NCBI GenBank assembly: GCA_944320985.1
Contig: CALUJN010000074.1
Span: 1-43,288, forward strand
Direction: 5' to 3'
DNA: 43,288 bases
Origin: an uncultured Alistipes sp.
GTDB taxonomy: Bacteria; Bacteroidota; Bacteroidia; Bacteroidales; Rikenellaceae
The position numbers were made by a program, and so were the translations under genes. Within the stretch, counting starts at the first letter, position 1. Every line of letters starts with the position of its first letter. This document shows, piece after piece, positions 35,513 to 43,288 of the stretch. The notes under the pieces were generated by a model. That model was not told the DNA's origin and searched no databases. It was given only the letters and a program-made list of their open reading frames with translations.

Positions 35513-36952
35513 CTATTTACGGATAGACTCGATGTCGATGCCAGTCTGCTCGCGGAGCAGGCGGCAGAATGCGGCGATTGCGGCGTCGTGTTCGGGGCCG
35601 ATCGTGCTTCCCGCAAGATTGACGGTGATCCGCTCCGCGGCGTCTTCGTCCGGAGCGGTCTCGGCGTCCGGTGCGACGATCATTCCCACGGCCGACGTGA
35701 AGTTCGTCACCGGGTCAATCAGAATGAAGGCTCCCGTCTGCCGGTTCTCGCGGTAGCTGTCGAAGAGCAGCGGAGCGTCGGTCACGAGCGATACCAGCGC
35801 GATTTCGTTGAGTTTCATGCCGTCGGCCTCGACCGTCTCGCCGACGTTGATCTCCACGCGGTGGTGGATCGCCTCGACATGGGCCCGGGTCGTGTGGGTC
35901 GTATGCTTGAGGTAGAAGGCTTTCGAGCGGTCGAGCGGGTGCTCGTCCATCCAGACCATCATGGCGCGGAAACGGTGCCCGACATGCGGCAGCGAATCGG
36001 GGTGCACGAGCATCTCGCCGCGCGAAAGGTCGATCTCGTCTTCGAGCGTCAGCGTCACCGACTGCGGGGCGAAGGCCTCCTGGAGATCTCCGTCGTAGGT
36101 GACGATGCGGGCGATGCGCGACGTGCGGCCCGAGGGAAGTGCGACGACCGGATCGCCGGGGCGGACGATGCCCGAGGCGATCTTGCCGCTGTAGCCGCGG
36201 AAGTCGGCATCGGGACGCAGGACGAACTGCACCGGGAAACGGAAGTCGCGGAGGTTGATGTCGCGGTCGATCGGTACGGTCTCCAGGAAGTGCAGCAGCG
36301 ACGGCCCGTCGTACCAGGGCGTACGTGCGCTGCGCTCGACGACGTTGTCGCCCTCGAGTGCCGAGAGCGGAATGCATTGCAGATCGGGGATGTCGAGGTG
36401 CTGTGCGTCGATCCAGGCCCGGTATTGGCCGACGATCTCGCGGAACCGTGCCTCGGAGTAGTCGACGAGGTCCATTTTGTTTACGGCCAACACGATGTGG
36501 CGGATTCCGAGCAGCGAGACCAGATAGCTGTGGCGGCGCGTCTGCGTAATGACGCCCGTGCGGGCGTCGACCAGGATGATGGCCAGATTGGCCGTCGAGC
36601 CGCCGGTGATCATGTTGCGCGTATACTGTTCGTGTCCCGGGGTGTCGGCGATGATGAACTTGCGGCGGTTGGTGGCGAAGTAGCGGTAGGCCACGTCGAT
36701 GGTGATTCCCTGCTCGCGCTCGGCCTTCAGACCGTCGCACAGCAGGGCGTAATCGATGTGGTCGCCGGCATTGCCACAGCGTTTGCTGTCGCGCTCGAGG
36801 GCGTCGAGCTGGTCTTCGTAGAGCTTCTTGCTGTCGAAGAGCAGCCGGCCGATGAGCGTCGACTTTCCGTCGTCGACCGATCCGGCGGTCAAAAAGCGCA
36901 GCAGGTCCTTGCGTTCGTCCTGTGCGAGAAATTCCTCTATGTTGCGTGCCAT
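35513..36952 (-). CDS. cysN: Sulfate adenylyltransferase large (GTPase) subunit
   Basis: A 479-residue CysN with P-loop G24-[15 protein letters not shown] and NKMDLVD, homologous to EF-Tu-like GTPases. With CysD it activates sulfate to APS, using GTP hydrolysis to drive the reaction. There is no CysC domain fused at the C-terminus; the kinase is a separate gene nearby. It starts 12 nt after the cysD stop and its stop overlaps the GTG alternative start of the sulfotransferase. Confidence 0.95.
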   Translation of the reverse strand: MARNIEEFLAQDERKDLLRFLTAGSVDDGKSTLIGRLLFDSKKLYEDQLDALERDSKRCGNAGDHIDYALLCDGLKAEREQGITIDVAYRYFATNRRKFIIADTPGHEQYTRNMITGGSTANLAIILVDARTGVITQTRRHSYLVSLLGIRHIVLAVNKMDLVDYSEARFREIVGQYRAWIDAQHLDIPDLQCIPLSALEGDNVVERSARTPWYDGPSLLHFLETVPIDRDINLRDFRFPVQFVLRPDADFRGYSGKIASGIVRPGDPVVALPSGRTSRIARIVTYDGDLQEAFAPQSVTLTLEDEIDLSRGEMLVHPDSLPHVGHRFRAMMVWMDEHPLDRSKAFYLKHTTHTTRAHVEAIHHRVEINVGETVEADGMKLNEIALVSLVTDAPLLFDSYRENRQTGAFILIDPVTNFTSAVGMIVAPDAETAPDEDAAERITVNLAGSTIGPEHDAAIAAFCRLLREQTGIDIESIRK

Positions 36953-36964
36953 GCTGATTCCCGG

Positions 36965-37873
36965 TTAAAAATATCCTTCGCGTTTTTTCTGCTCCATGCT
37001 GCCCTCCTGGTCGAAGTCGATCACGCGGGTCGTGCGTTCGGAGCGTGTCGTGGTCATCATCTCCTCGATGATCTTCTCGATGGTGTCGGCTTCGCTCTCG
37101 ACGGCGCCCGTCAGCGGGTAGCAGCCCAGCGTCCGGAAGCGCACCTTGCGCATCGTGGCCTTGCGCCGCAGCTCCTCGGGCATGCGGTCGTCGTCGACCA
37201 TGATCAGGTTGCCGTTGACCTCGACCACCGGGCGCTCCTTGGCGAAATAGAGCGGCACGATGGGAATCCGCTCCTGGCGGATGTACTGCCAGACGTCGAG
37301 CTCCGTCCAGTTCGAGAGCGGAAAGACGCGGATGCTCTCGCCCTCGTGTACGCGCGTATTATAGATGTCCCACAGCTCGGGGCGCTGGTTCTTGGGGTCC
37401 CACTGCTGGAACTCGTTGCGGAATGAGAAGATGCGCTCCTTGGCGCGGCTCTTCTCCTCGTCGCGCCGCGCACCTCCGAATGCCGCGTCGAACTTGTGCT
37501 TGCGCAGGGCCATCAGCAGCGCCTGGGTCTTCATCAGGTCGGTGTGTACGCGGCTGCCGTGGGTGAAGGGTCCGACGCCGGCTTCGTAGGCCTCCTTGTT
37601 GTATTCGACGATCAGGTCCCAGTTGTACTTTTTGGCATAGGTGTCGCGGAACTCGATCATTTCGCGGAATTTCCACTTCGAGTCGATATGCATCAGCGGG
37701 AAGGGCACCTTCCCGGGGTAAAAGGCCTTTTCGGCCAGGCGCACCATCACCGACGAATCCTTGCCGATGGAGTAGAGCATGACCGGATTGCGGAATTCGG
37801 CCGCTACCTCGCGGATGATGTGTATGGCTTCGGCTTCGAGCGTTTTGAGATGGCTCAACTGATACTCTTTCAT
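36965..37873 (-). CDS. cysD: Sulfate adenylyltransferase small (ATP pyrophosphatase) subunit
   Basis: The 302-residue CysD has the PP-loop S35-IGKDSS and conserved [31 protein letters not shown] and [16 protein letters not shown]. It adenylates sulfate to APS in the cytoplasm with CysN. One nt separates its start from the cysC stop, indicating a tight operon. Confidence 0.96.
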   Translation of the reverse strand: MKEYQLSHLKTLEAEAIHIIREVAAEFRNPVMLYSIGKDSSVMVRLAEKAFYPGKVPFPLMHIDSKWKFREMIEFRDTYAKKYNWDLIVEYNKEAYEAGVGPFTHGSRVHTDLMKTQALLMALRKHKFDAAFGGARRDEEKSRAKERIFSFRNEFQQWDPKNQRPELWDIYNTRVHEGESIRVFPLSNWTELDVWQYIRQERIPIVPLYFAKERPVVEVNGNLIMVDDDRMPEELRRKATMRKVRFRTLGCYPLTGAVESEADTIEKIIEEMMTTTRSERTTRVIDFDQEGSMEQKKREGYF

Positions 37874-37874
37874 A

Positions 37875-38522
37875 TTATTTTTCGGTTCTGATGTTGCCGA
37901 TCCGGTCGGCTTCCGATGATAGTTCTCTGTTGTGTGTGATCTGCGGCAGGAGGTGCTGCAGCAGCTGTTCGGTGCAGGCTCCGACGCTCCGCCCCGAGGT
38001 GTCGATGCGCAGCTCCGGACGCTCGGGCACCTCGAAGGGTGCCGAGATGCCCGTAAAGTCGCGGATCTCGCCCCGTCGGGCCTTGGCGTAGAGGCCCTTT
38101 ACGTCCCGGCGTTCGCACTCCCCGAGCGGCGTGGCCACATACACCTCGCAGAAGTCCTCCGTGCCGACGATCTCCCGGGCCATGCGGCGCAGCTCGCGTG
38201 TCGGACTCACGAAGCAGGCCAGCACCACGACGCCCGTATCGACGAAGAGCCGGCAAACCTCCGCCACGCGGCGGATGTTCTCCCGACGGTCGGCCTCGGA
38301 GAATCCCAGCCCGGCGTTGATGCCGCAGCGGACGTTGTCTCCGTCGAGGATCCGGCAAAGGATGCCGCGGGCCGAGAGTTCGCGTTCGAGGGCGATAGCC
38401 AGGGTGCTTTTGCCCGATCCGGAGAGTCCCGTGAACCAGACGACGGCGCCGCGGTGTCCGAGCAGTCGCTCCTTGTCCGTTCGGGATTCCATGCGGTCGA
38501 AGATTGGATGAATGTTTTCCAT
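37875..38522 (-). CDS. cysC: Adenylyl-sulfate (APS) kinase
   Basis: A 215-residue APS kinase with P-loop GLSGSGKS (32-39), [25 protein letters not shown] and VLACFVSP. It phosphorylates APS to PAPS, the donor for sulfotransferases. The ATG at 38522 is 12 nt after the permease stop. Stand-alone CysC plus CysDN, and no PAPS reductase in the window, means the PAPS made here is likely used for sulfonation rather than cysteine synthesis. Confidence 0.95.
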   Translation of the reverse strand: MENIHPIFDRMESRTDKERLLGHRGAVVWFTGLSGSGKSTLAIALERELSARGILCRILDGDNVRCGINAGLGFSEADRRENIRRVAEVCRLFVDTGVVVLACFVSPTRELRRMAREIVGTEDFCEVYVATPLGECERRDVKGLYAKARRGEIRDFTGISAPFEVPERPELRIDTSGRSVGACTEQLLQHLLPQITHNRELSSEADRIGNIRTEK

Positions 38523-38534
38523 GGAGCAAAGGGG

Positions 38535-40094
38535 TTAGGCGGCCGCCTCGAAGGGCCAGAACAGCGGGATGAGTGCCATCGATACGGCGAATGCGATGAG
38601 ATTCAACGGCAGCCCGATCCGCACGAAGTCGCGGAAGCGGTAGTTGCCGATTCCCTGCACGATCATGTTGGTCTGGTAGCCGATCGGCGAAGAGAAGCTG
38701 CACGATGCGGCGATGCAGATCGCAACGAAAAAGGGCATGGGATCCATGCCGAGCTGAGCGGCGGCCGACAATGCCACGGGAAAGGCGAAGGCCGCCGCGG
38801 CGTTGTTGGTGATGAATTCGGTGATGAGGTTGGTCGTGATATAGAGCACGGCCAGCACGATCCACGGCGATGCGACGCCCGAGAGCCCCGTAAGTCCGGC
38901 TGCGATCCAGTCGGCAAGGCCCGAGTTGACCATGGCACGGCTGATGGCCAGCGCCGAGGCGATCGTAATGAGGATGTCCCACGAGATGAATTTCGTGTAT
39001 TTCTTGGCCGGGAAGATGTCGAAGCAGGCCATCAGCACCGCTACGATGCAAACCCAGAAGAACATGTCGAGTTTTCGGCCCGGGATCAGATCCGCCATGA
39101 AGGGCATGCTTCCGAACGTGGCCCCGGCGATCATGATGACCAGCAGCCCCAGGGCCAGCCACTTCTTCCAGCGCGGGCAGGCGGGACGATGCTCCGATCC
39201 GTTGCTCAGCATCAGGAAGACGCGCGATTCGCCCCATGTCTCGATGAACGATCCGTCGGTATCGAGCACCAGCGTGTCTCCGGCCCGGAATACGGCTTTG
39301 TCGAGCTCTTCGATCTCCACGCCGTTGCGCCTTACGGCCCGGATTTCGGCTCCGTAATGGCTCTTGAAGTCGAATTCGCCGAACGGGCGGTTGATACCCG
39401 GGAAGCGGGGACCCAAAACGGCCTCGACCAGGCGACTCGGCTCCTCGTTGCGGACCGTCTCTTCATTGGGAGTATCCCCGGGCAGGCGCTTGTCGCCGAA
39501 GAAAATCAGATACAACCCTCCGACCAGGGCGATGCACCCTCCGACCTTCCCCAATTCGAACATCGTGAATCCTTCGAAGCCCGCATCGAGCATCATGCCG
39601 TGTACGACCAGATTGGTCGATGTCCCGATCAGCGTACACATGCCGCCCAGAATGGCCGCATAGGAGAGCGGGATAAGAAATTTGCGTACGGCGAGTCCCG
39701 ATTTCCGGGCCCACTGCTTGATGATCGGAATGAAGACCACCACGACGGGTGTATTGTTCAGAAAAGCCGACACGGAGGCGATCGTGGGCAGGATGCGCAG
39801 ATAGCCCTTTCGGACGGTTATGCCGCGTTCTGAGGGCAACAGCCATTTGACCAGATGTCCCAGGGCATCACTGCGGCGTACGCCTTCGCTGATCAGGAAG
39901 AGCAGCCCGACGGTGATCATCCCCTTGTTGGCGAAGCCCGCAAGCGCCTCGTGAGGAGACAGAACGCCCGTGCACATGAAGAAGACCACACCGGAGAAGA
40001 GCACGAACCCGGGCCGCAGCCAGTCGGCAATCAGGGCCCACATCATCAGACACAGACCTGCGAAAACGATCCATATTTCGAGATTTGCTCCCAT
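38535..40094 (-). CDS. SLC13/DASS-family permease with TrkA-C domain (likely sulfate importer)
   Basis: A 519-residue membrane protein starting MGANLEIWIVFAGLCLMMWALIADW. An SLC13/CitT-like permease is split by a soluble RCK_C/TrkA-C domain at about residues 210-300 (GAEIRAVRRNGVEIEELDKAVFRAGDTLVLD), and the second helix half ends PFWPF. Conserved SLC13 motifs include FLNNTPVV and NPNAAAAF-like TNNAAAAF. Members of this architecture often carry sulfate. Its place as first gene of the PAPS-sulfotransferase operon makes sulfate the likely substrate, but this is inferred from context. Confidence 0.85.
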   Translation of the reverse strand: MGANLEIWIVFAGLCLMMWALIADWLRPGFVLFSGVVFFMCTGVLSPHEALAGFANKGMITVGLLFLISEGVRRSDALGHLVKWLLPSERGITVRKGYLRILPTIASVSAFLNNTPVVVVFIPIIKQWARKSGLAVRKFLIPLSYAAILGGMCTLIGTSTNLVVHGMMLDAGFEGFTMFELGKVGGCIALVGGLYLIFFGDKRLPGDTPNEETVRNEEPSRLVEAVLGPRFPGINRPFGEFDFKSHYGAEIRAVRRNGVEIEELDKAVFRAGDTLVLDTDGSFIETWGESRVFLMLSNGSEHRPACPRWKKWLALGLLVIMIAGATFGSMPFMADLIPGRKLDMFFWVCIVAVLMACFDIFPAKKYTKFISWDILITIASALAISRAMVNSGLADWIAAGLTGLSGVASPWIVLAVLYITTNLITEFITNNAAAAFAFPVALSAAAQLGMDPMPFFVAICIAASCSFSSPIGYQTNMIVQGIGNYRFRDFVRIGLPLNLIAFAVSMALIPLFWPFEAAA

Positions 40095-40102
40095 AATTTG
40101 TA

Positions 40103-40134
40103 CAAAATTACCATTTTATCGGCGGTGTGCCAAA
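40103..40134 (-). promoter_or_regulatory. Promoter of the sulfate-activation/sulfotransferase operon
   Basis: On the minus strand TTTG (plus 40131-40134), exactly 20 nt, then TAATTTTG (plus 40103-40110). Both parts match the Bacteroidota consensus. The -7 box ends 8 nt before the ATG of the permease, so the mRNA may be leaderless or nearly so. Confidence 0.75.
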
Positions 40135-40606
40135 CTTGTCCCGCCGGCTTTTGCTCCGATGTACAAGGCTCCGGAACCTCGGATTTTTCATTTCCGATCC
40201 TGAAATATGGATGTCGTTTTGTGAGATTTTTCCTCCTGCGGAACAACTGTTTCGAAGGGGAAACGGTAATGTTGGATTGTTTGTTATATCCTTGTAGATT
40301 AGCTGGTTGTATTTAGGGCGTGGCTCTGCTCAGGATGGTCGCGTTTGAATTCTCTGCAGGGCTTCTTTACGGGAGCCTCTATTCGGATGAAATGCTTTTC
40401 GAGGATGGAGGATGCGCCTTGTCCTATTGTTCATTTTGAACAATATTCTGGATCTTTGGACTATAAAAAGACCTGTTTGGCGGATCTGATTCGGGAGCCA
40501 GATTGTCCCAATCCGCTTTTTGCGGAAAAGATTCCCGGATGCTCTTGCCTTCCCTTTTCTTTCCGAAAGCGACAAGATGAGGCCCGGGTCATGCCTGGAA
40601 AACAAA
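40135..40606. other. Intergenic stretch without a supported gene
   Basis: Short open frames on both strands, none with recognisable domains. Base composition is more mixed than the flanking host genes. It separates the sulfation operon promoter from the tRNA-end terminator. Confidence 0.5.
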
Positions 40607-40632
40607 AAGGAGAACCGTTTTCGGTTCTCCTT
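40607..40632 (-). terminator. Terminator of the truncated tRNA
   Basis: AAGGAGAACCG (40607-40617), loop TTTT, CGGTTCTCCTT (40622-40632). On the minus strand this is followed by TTTTTGTTTTCC. It sits 8 nt downstream (minus strand) of the tRNA 3' end, as a normal tRNA terminator would. Confidence 0.75.
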
Positions 40633-40640
40633 CGTATTCG

Positions 40641-40660
40641 TAGCGGGAGAGAGACTTGAA
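40641..40660 (-). tRNA. 3' end of a tRNA gene (attachment-site remnant)
   Basis: The minus strand reads T-loop TTCAAGT, T-stem 3' strand CTCTC, acceptor 3' strand TCCCGCT and discriminator A. The bases that should pair, GAGAG before the T-loop, are replaced by unrelated AT-rich sequence, so the upstream part of the tRNA is gone. Such 3' fragments are left when a tRNA-targeting integrase inserts an element. The implied partners would be GAGAG (T-stem) and AGCGGGA (5' acceptor); a Met-type tRNA is my guess only. Confidence 0.65.
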
Positions 40661-40824
40661 TATCAGTGATTATGGGCTGCATATCAATATGTTATGCCTC
40701 GTGTTTGATAAAAAGGTATTCCAACAGGGTTTAGTTATATCAATTATTTAACTTTATTCAACCACCATTTCAGAAGGTATCCGAAAAACACCTTGTAGAA
40801 TAATCGGGTCATATACATCCATCT

Positions 40825-41871
40825 TTACTCGACAAACCATTTGTGTTCAGACTCTCCTGCAAGAGCCTTTGATACTCCGCTTATAAACTCTGCAGCATTA
40901 CGGCTTCTTGCGAGAAACAAATCTATGTAGCTGGACTTGTTGGCCCCGGTAAAGAGGTTGAATACCCTCCAAAGATCAATTTCTCGTTGCTTGTTGCACG
41001 CAAATGTCGCATCGTTGTAATAGGCTTTTGCAATGGTGTTCAGATGGCAATCCGTAAATTCGAATGCCGGGAGTTGTTTCCGTTGAGCCGGAGGAAGAAA
41101 CTGATAAAGTCGAGCCTTCCCCACAAGTTGTGCAAACTGGCTCTCTGTCATGGAAATATCGAGTAAAGCCTTCATGCGTTCCAAATGCTGTTTGGCGTTA
41201 TAACTGACAATCAGCTCGGTCATCTTTGCCATTAGGCTGGACGTATCTGTTACTCGTATCTCTTCATACAGCCCATCTGTCGATACGCACATGTTGCAAC
41301 ACACCATATTCTTAAAACCGACAAATACTTTGAACTTCTCAAAGCCTTTCTTACTGTAAAGGTTCTCCTGGTTGTATGCCCGAACGCCTCCTACGCTCAG
41401 ATTGAGCCTGCATCCGTCGATTGTTTCCGTAATGGAGGGGATCTCCATGCAGAACATCATCCGTTCGTAATAGATGGTCTTATCCTCTTCCGTAAGCTCC
41501 TTTACTGTCTTGTGAATGGCTTCCGGTGTCCGTCCCTTGATAATATGGCTTACCCTTATTTCGGGCTCTTCCACGATGCAGTTTCGAAACATCCGTTGCG
41601 TACACTCCCATACGGTTTCTATAAACTGACTATGCGAGATGGTCACCTCGTTGTCTTTGGAGAATACCGGAGTGATACAATCATTTTGCAGGTGATCGAG
41701 TGTAACGGCCTTTGTGTTGGCTTCGATGAAAGGCTTGCGAGTTTTTACCTGGGGACCTTCCCGGAATGGAGATATGATCTGTTGTGATGTAGTGTCTCGG
41801 ATTTCTTCCGGATCTGTCAGAGGCAGGAATGTTTTATTGGGCTGTTCGGCCAACCGGATAACTGATTCCAT
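40825..41871 (-). CDS. DUF3871-family protein
   Basis: A 348-residue cytoplasmic protein without signal or membrane segment, resembling DUF3871, a family found in Bacteroidota mobile elements. Visible blocks: TKAVTLDHLQNDCITPVFSKDNEVTISHSQFIETVW, VGGVRAYNQENLYSKKGFEKFKVFVGFKNMVCCNMCVSTDG, and NKQREIDLWRVFNLFTGANKSSYIDLFL. The overall pattern is reminiscent of DUF932 phage/plasmid proteins, but the function is unknown. It overlaps the upstream ATPase gene by 38 nt, so the two are translated from one mRNA and may act together. Confidence 0.75.
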   Translation of the reverse strand: MESVIRLAEQPNKTFLPLTDPEEIRDTTSQQIISPFREGPQVKTRKPFIEANTKAVTLDHLQNDCITPVFSKDNEVTISHSQFIETVWECTQRMFRNCIVEEPEIRVSHIIKGRTPEAIHKTVKELTEEDKTIYYERMMFCMEIPSITETIDGCRLNLSVGGVRAYNQENLYSKKGFEKFKVFVGFKNMVCCNMCVSTDGLYEEIRVTDTSSLMAKMTELIVSYNAKQHLERMKALLDISMTESQFAQLVGKARLYQFLPPAQRKQLPAFEFTDCHLNTIAKAYYNDATFACNKQREIDLWRVFNLFTGANKSSYIDLFLARSRNAAEFISGVSKALAGESEHKWFVE

Positions 41872-42586
41872 AGTTTACGTGAGATTGGGTTTGACATTGG
41901 TTGCACCAGTCGAGGATTTGCATCCCGACTTGTTCGGTAAGAGGAAATTCGGACCTCCCGGAGAACAGTTCCGTACGATCTTTGGAAGCAAGTGCATAGT
42001 GTTTCATATTTACGTCAAATACGATGGTGAACTCATAATCCACATTGTCTCGTTGCACGGCTTTGAGCCCTACTTTTTCAGGGATCATCTTTCCGTTTCG
42101 TTCATTGAGGACATATTCCTGCTTGCTTCTCATTGTGCAGATGACATGGCTCGAAGAGTTGAGTATCCGTTGGATAAAAGCATTCTGGCGAGGTGTGACC
42201 TTGGCCCAGTTTGCAAAGGAGTTTCCTTGTAGATTGGCATGGAAATCCAGCAGATAATCCCAACAATGAGAAATACTGTCAATGATGATAACCTCCATCC
42301 CGGCACTTTCGCAAATACCGATAGCCTCGATATATTTCTCCGGATTATAAGGCTCTGAAAGCGCGAGGACATTGTAAGATCCCAAATGAGCATAAAGGTC
42401 TGCACTCCCGTTTTCGGTGTCTATGACGGCAATCTTTGACCAATCGGAGGTCATGCCGTGTGCTATGAGAAGAGACGAATAGGTCTTTCCGGAACCCGAG
42501 GCTCCTTGTAGGGCTAACCGCATTTTGGCAGCCTTGCGTTGTGAATGTCGTAATTGCATGATATATTCTGGTAAGGGATTAAACAT
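41834..42586 (-). CDS. RecA-fold/AAA ATPase (Sak4-like)
   Basis: A 250-residue ATPase from the ATG at 42586 (a longer in-frame start at 42634 runs through a hairpin and is less likely). Walker A G28-ASGSGKT, Walker B in GMEVIIIDSIS, and a conserved Gln/Arg region (ICTMRSKQEYVL). Phage and mobile-element proteins of this type (Sak4-like, AAA_24) are single-strand annealing/recombination partners. It overlaps the DUF3871 gene and is near the small upstream gene. The recombination role is inferred from family resemblance. Confidence 0.75.
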   Translation of the reverse strand: MFNPLPEYIMQLRHSQRKAAKMRLALQGASGSGKTYSSLLIAHGMTSDWSKIAVIDTENGSADLYAHLGSYNVLALSEPYNPEKYIEAIGICESAGMEVIIIDSISHCWDYLLDFHANLQGNSFANWAKVTPRQNAFIQRILNSSSHVICTMRSKQEYVLNERNGKMIPEKVGLKAVQRDNVDYEFTIVFDVNMKHYALASKDRTELFSGRSEFPLTEQVGMQILDWCNQCQTQSHVNYGISYPVGRTAQ

Positions 42587-42592
42587 GAAAAG

Positions 42593-42620
42593 GGCTGCCC
42601 CTTCACTGGAAAGGACAGCC
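42593..42620 (-). promoter_or_regulatory. Imperfect hairpin before the ATPase gene
   Basis: GGCTG (42593-42597) pairs with CAGCC (42616-42620) and partly extends inward. On the minus strand it is followed by CTTTTC and the ATPase ATG. It may be a terminator for the small upstream gene or a leader element. Confidence 0.35.
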
Positions 42621-42644
42621 TTGTAAGAGAGCATAAGAGTCCGG

Positions 42645-42920
42645 TTAAAGCACCTCTACGGTGGTAAATTGCGGATTGTCTCCTGCATTGTGCAACAGGA
42701 AGAACTGCTCTCCGCTCTCTTCGGAGATCACCTCCGAAATGACAGGATGGTCAAGCTTCTCTACGGGGTACTTCGATGTTACGGCGCCTGCCTTATCGCC
42801 ATATCCGAAGAAATATCTTCCCGTCTGCTCGTTACGGATAATCCGAATAAAGGAGATTCCTTTCCATTCCTTGAACTCTTCAAGGGAAAATGATCGCAAA
42901 AATTTCAATGAGTTGGACAT
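42645..42920 (-). CDS. Small hypothetical protein of the element
   Basis: A 91-residue protein from the ATG at 42920 (another ATG at 42926); the open frame extends further upstream through hairpins, which I consider non-coding. Sequence: MSNSLKFLRSFSLEEFKEWKG start, then a beta-rich part (FIRIIRNEQTGRYFFGYGDKAG, EQFFLLHNAGDNPQFTTVEVL). No signal peptide. I do not recognise a family. It lies 58 nt upstream of the ATPase gene in the same direction. Confidence 0.6.
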   Translation of the reverse strand: MSNSLKFLRSFSLEEFKEWKGISFIRIIRNEQTGRYFFGYGDKAGAVTSKYPVEKLDHPVISEVISEESGEQFFLLHNAGDNPQFTTVEVL

Positions 42921-43234
42921 AACCATAGCTTTTAGATTCGACAATACCGCGGGAAATATATTATCCCCAAAGGATAGTCGGGGTCGCACCCCAACTGCCA
43001 AAGGCAGGGGGGGGGTATGAGGGGAATATCCTGCGTTCGAACAGATTTCGGATTTTTTTGGAAATATTTTTGCTTTTTGAAGGATGTATAAGGACTCGCA
43101 ATGTAACCTTTTTTGTTCGACTGTTTAGTATGCGAACTTATTTTGTTACAATAAATTACGGATATTCAGTTATCCTATATTTAATAGTCTATTCTACGAG
43201 GAACCGGATTGGAGCGATGAAAGGACTGGCAAAA
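42921..43234. other. Leader/intergenic region with hairpins and a G9 tract
   Basis: Contains GGGGT-cgc-ACCCC and CTGCC-aaa-GGCAG hairpins close together, a run of nine Gs (43007-43015), then AT-rich sequence. No convincing gene or TAnnTTTG box. Confidence 0.4.
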
Positions 43235-43268
43235 AGCAATCCCGCGCTTAAATTTACGCGGGACTGCT
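43235..43268 (-). terminator. Terminator at the window end
   Basis: AGCA-a-TCCCGCG (43235-43246) pairs with CGCGGGA-c-TGCT (43257-43268). On the minus strand it is followed by a TTTTT run, so it would end a minus-strand gene lying to the right. Confidence 0.6.
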
Positions 43269-43274
43269 CGAGGG

Positions 43275-43288
43275 TTAAAAATTGACGC
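43275..43288 (-). CDS. Possible end of a minus-strand gene (only V-N-F-stop visible)
   Basis: On the minus strand, GTC AAT TTT TAA ends 7 nt before the terminator above. The final Phe is typical of outer-membrane barrel proteins, but three residues prove nothing. Kept only because stop and terminator fit together. Confidence 0.2.

Larger units (their letters stand above)
40661..43288. mobile_element. Integrated element (left end, runs off the window)
   Basis: Begins at the tRNA-fragment junction. It is AT-richer than the host genes, carries minus-strand genes for a DUF3871-like protein, a RecA-fold ATPase and a small hypothetical, and has no housekeeping gene. The integrase and the intact tRNA are not in the window. 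Type (integrative conjugative/mobilisable element or prophage) cannot be decided. Confidence 0.55.

Noticed and set aside
35513-38522. A fused CysNC bifunctional enzyme
   Set aside because: CysN ends at 479 residues without a kinase domain and CysC is a separate upstream gene.
40330-40605. Open frame of 91 codons before the tRNA fragment
   Set aside because: No domain, no promoter and low-quality composition; likely chance.
42921-43001. N-terminal extension of the small element protein
   Set aside because: It would run through two hairpins and has an odd residue mix (MAVGVRPRLSFG); a later ATG is more natural.
43058-43285. Plus-strand open frame at the window end
   Set aside because: Spans the minus-strand terminator and has no recognisable family.

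Overview
The window looks like a chromosomal segment of a GC-rich member of the Bacteroidales, most like Alistipes. The evidence is a SusC/SusD (RagA/RagB) outer-membrane pair, many Bacteroidota-type lipoproteins, -7 promoter boxes of the form TAnnTTTG instead of classical -10 boxes, few Shine-Dalgarno sequences, and anaerobe genes such as a reverse-type rubrerythrin. Genus assignment is inference from gene content and base composition.

Layout, left to right. (1) 2-5022 (+): hexuronate/pectin genes: the end of an ExuT-like transporter, uxaB, uxaA and a secreted pectin methylesterase. These take up galacturonate-type acids and carry the isomerised product through altronate to 2-keto-3-deoxygluconate. 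The gaps hold strong stem-loops. (2) 5126-14759: housekeeping and lipoprotein genes: a MATE exporter, an RsuA/RluB-type pseudouridine synthase with a repeat-rich N-terminus, a C11 (clostripain-type) peptidase next to a DUF4919-like protein, dapA, ligA with a long flexible tail ending in a possible sliding-clamp motif, a small acidic protein and an EF-hand/leucine-rich-repeat lipoprotein. (3) 14994-20131 (+): purA, then a tightly overlapped etfB-etfA-acyl-CoA dehydrogenase operon. The purA-etfB gap is full of tandem hairpins and 45-nt repeats. (4) 20237-24826: gadC-like antiporter plus glutaminase (glutamine-based acid resistance), a thioredoxin-fold lipoprotein and a rubrerythrin. (5) 25069-33395 (-): a SusC-SusD-DUF4843-PKD-like-TlpA/thioredoxin operon with no carbohydrate enzymes, so probably not a normal polysaccharide locus. 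(6) 33420-34397: an AT-richer stretch with a terminator and a broken integrase. (7) 34398-40094 (-): SLC13 permease, cysC, cysD, cysN and a sulfotransferase, transcribed from a consensus-grade promoter. This is a self-contained module that could import sulfate, make PAPS and sulfonate an unknown acceptor; no PAPS reductase is present. (8) 40607-43288: the 3' end of a tRNA with its terminator, then an AT-richer integrated element (DUF3871-like protein, RecA-fold ATPase, small hypothetical) that runs off the window.

The most interesting points are the sulfation module beside integration scars, the tRNA-fragment junction at 40641-40660, the tandem hairpins after purA (one pair of positions shows a compensatory change), the structured RNA element ending 13 nt before uxaA, and the LigA tail. 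No CRISPR array, rRNA or complete tRNA gene was seen.
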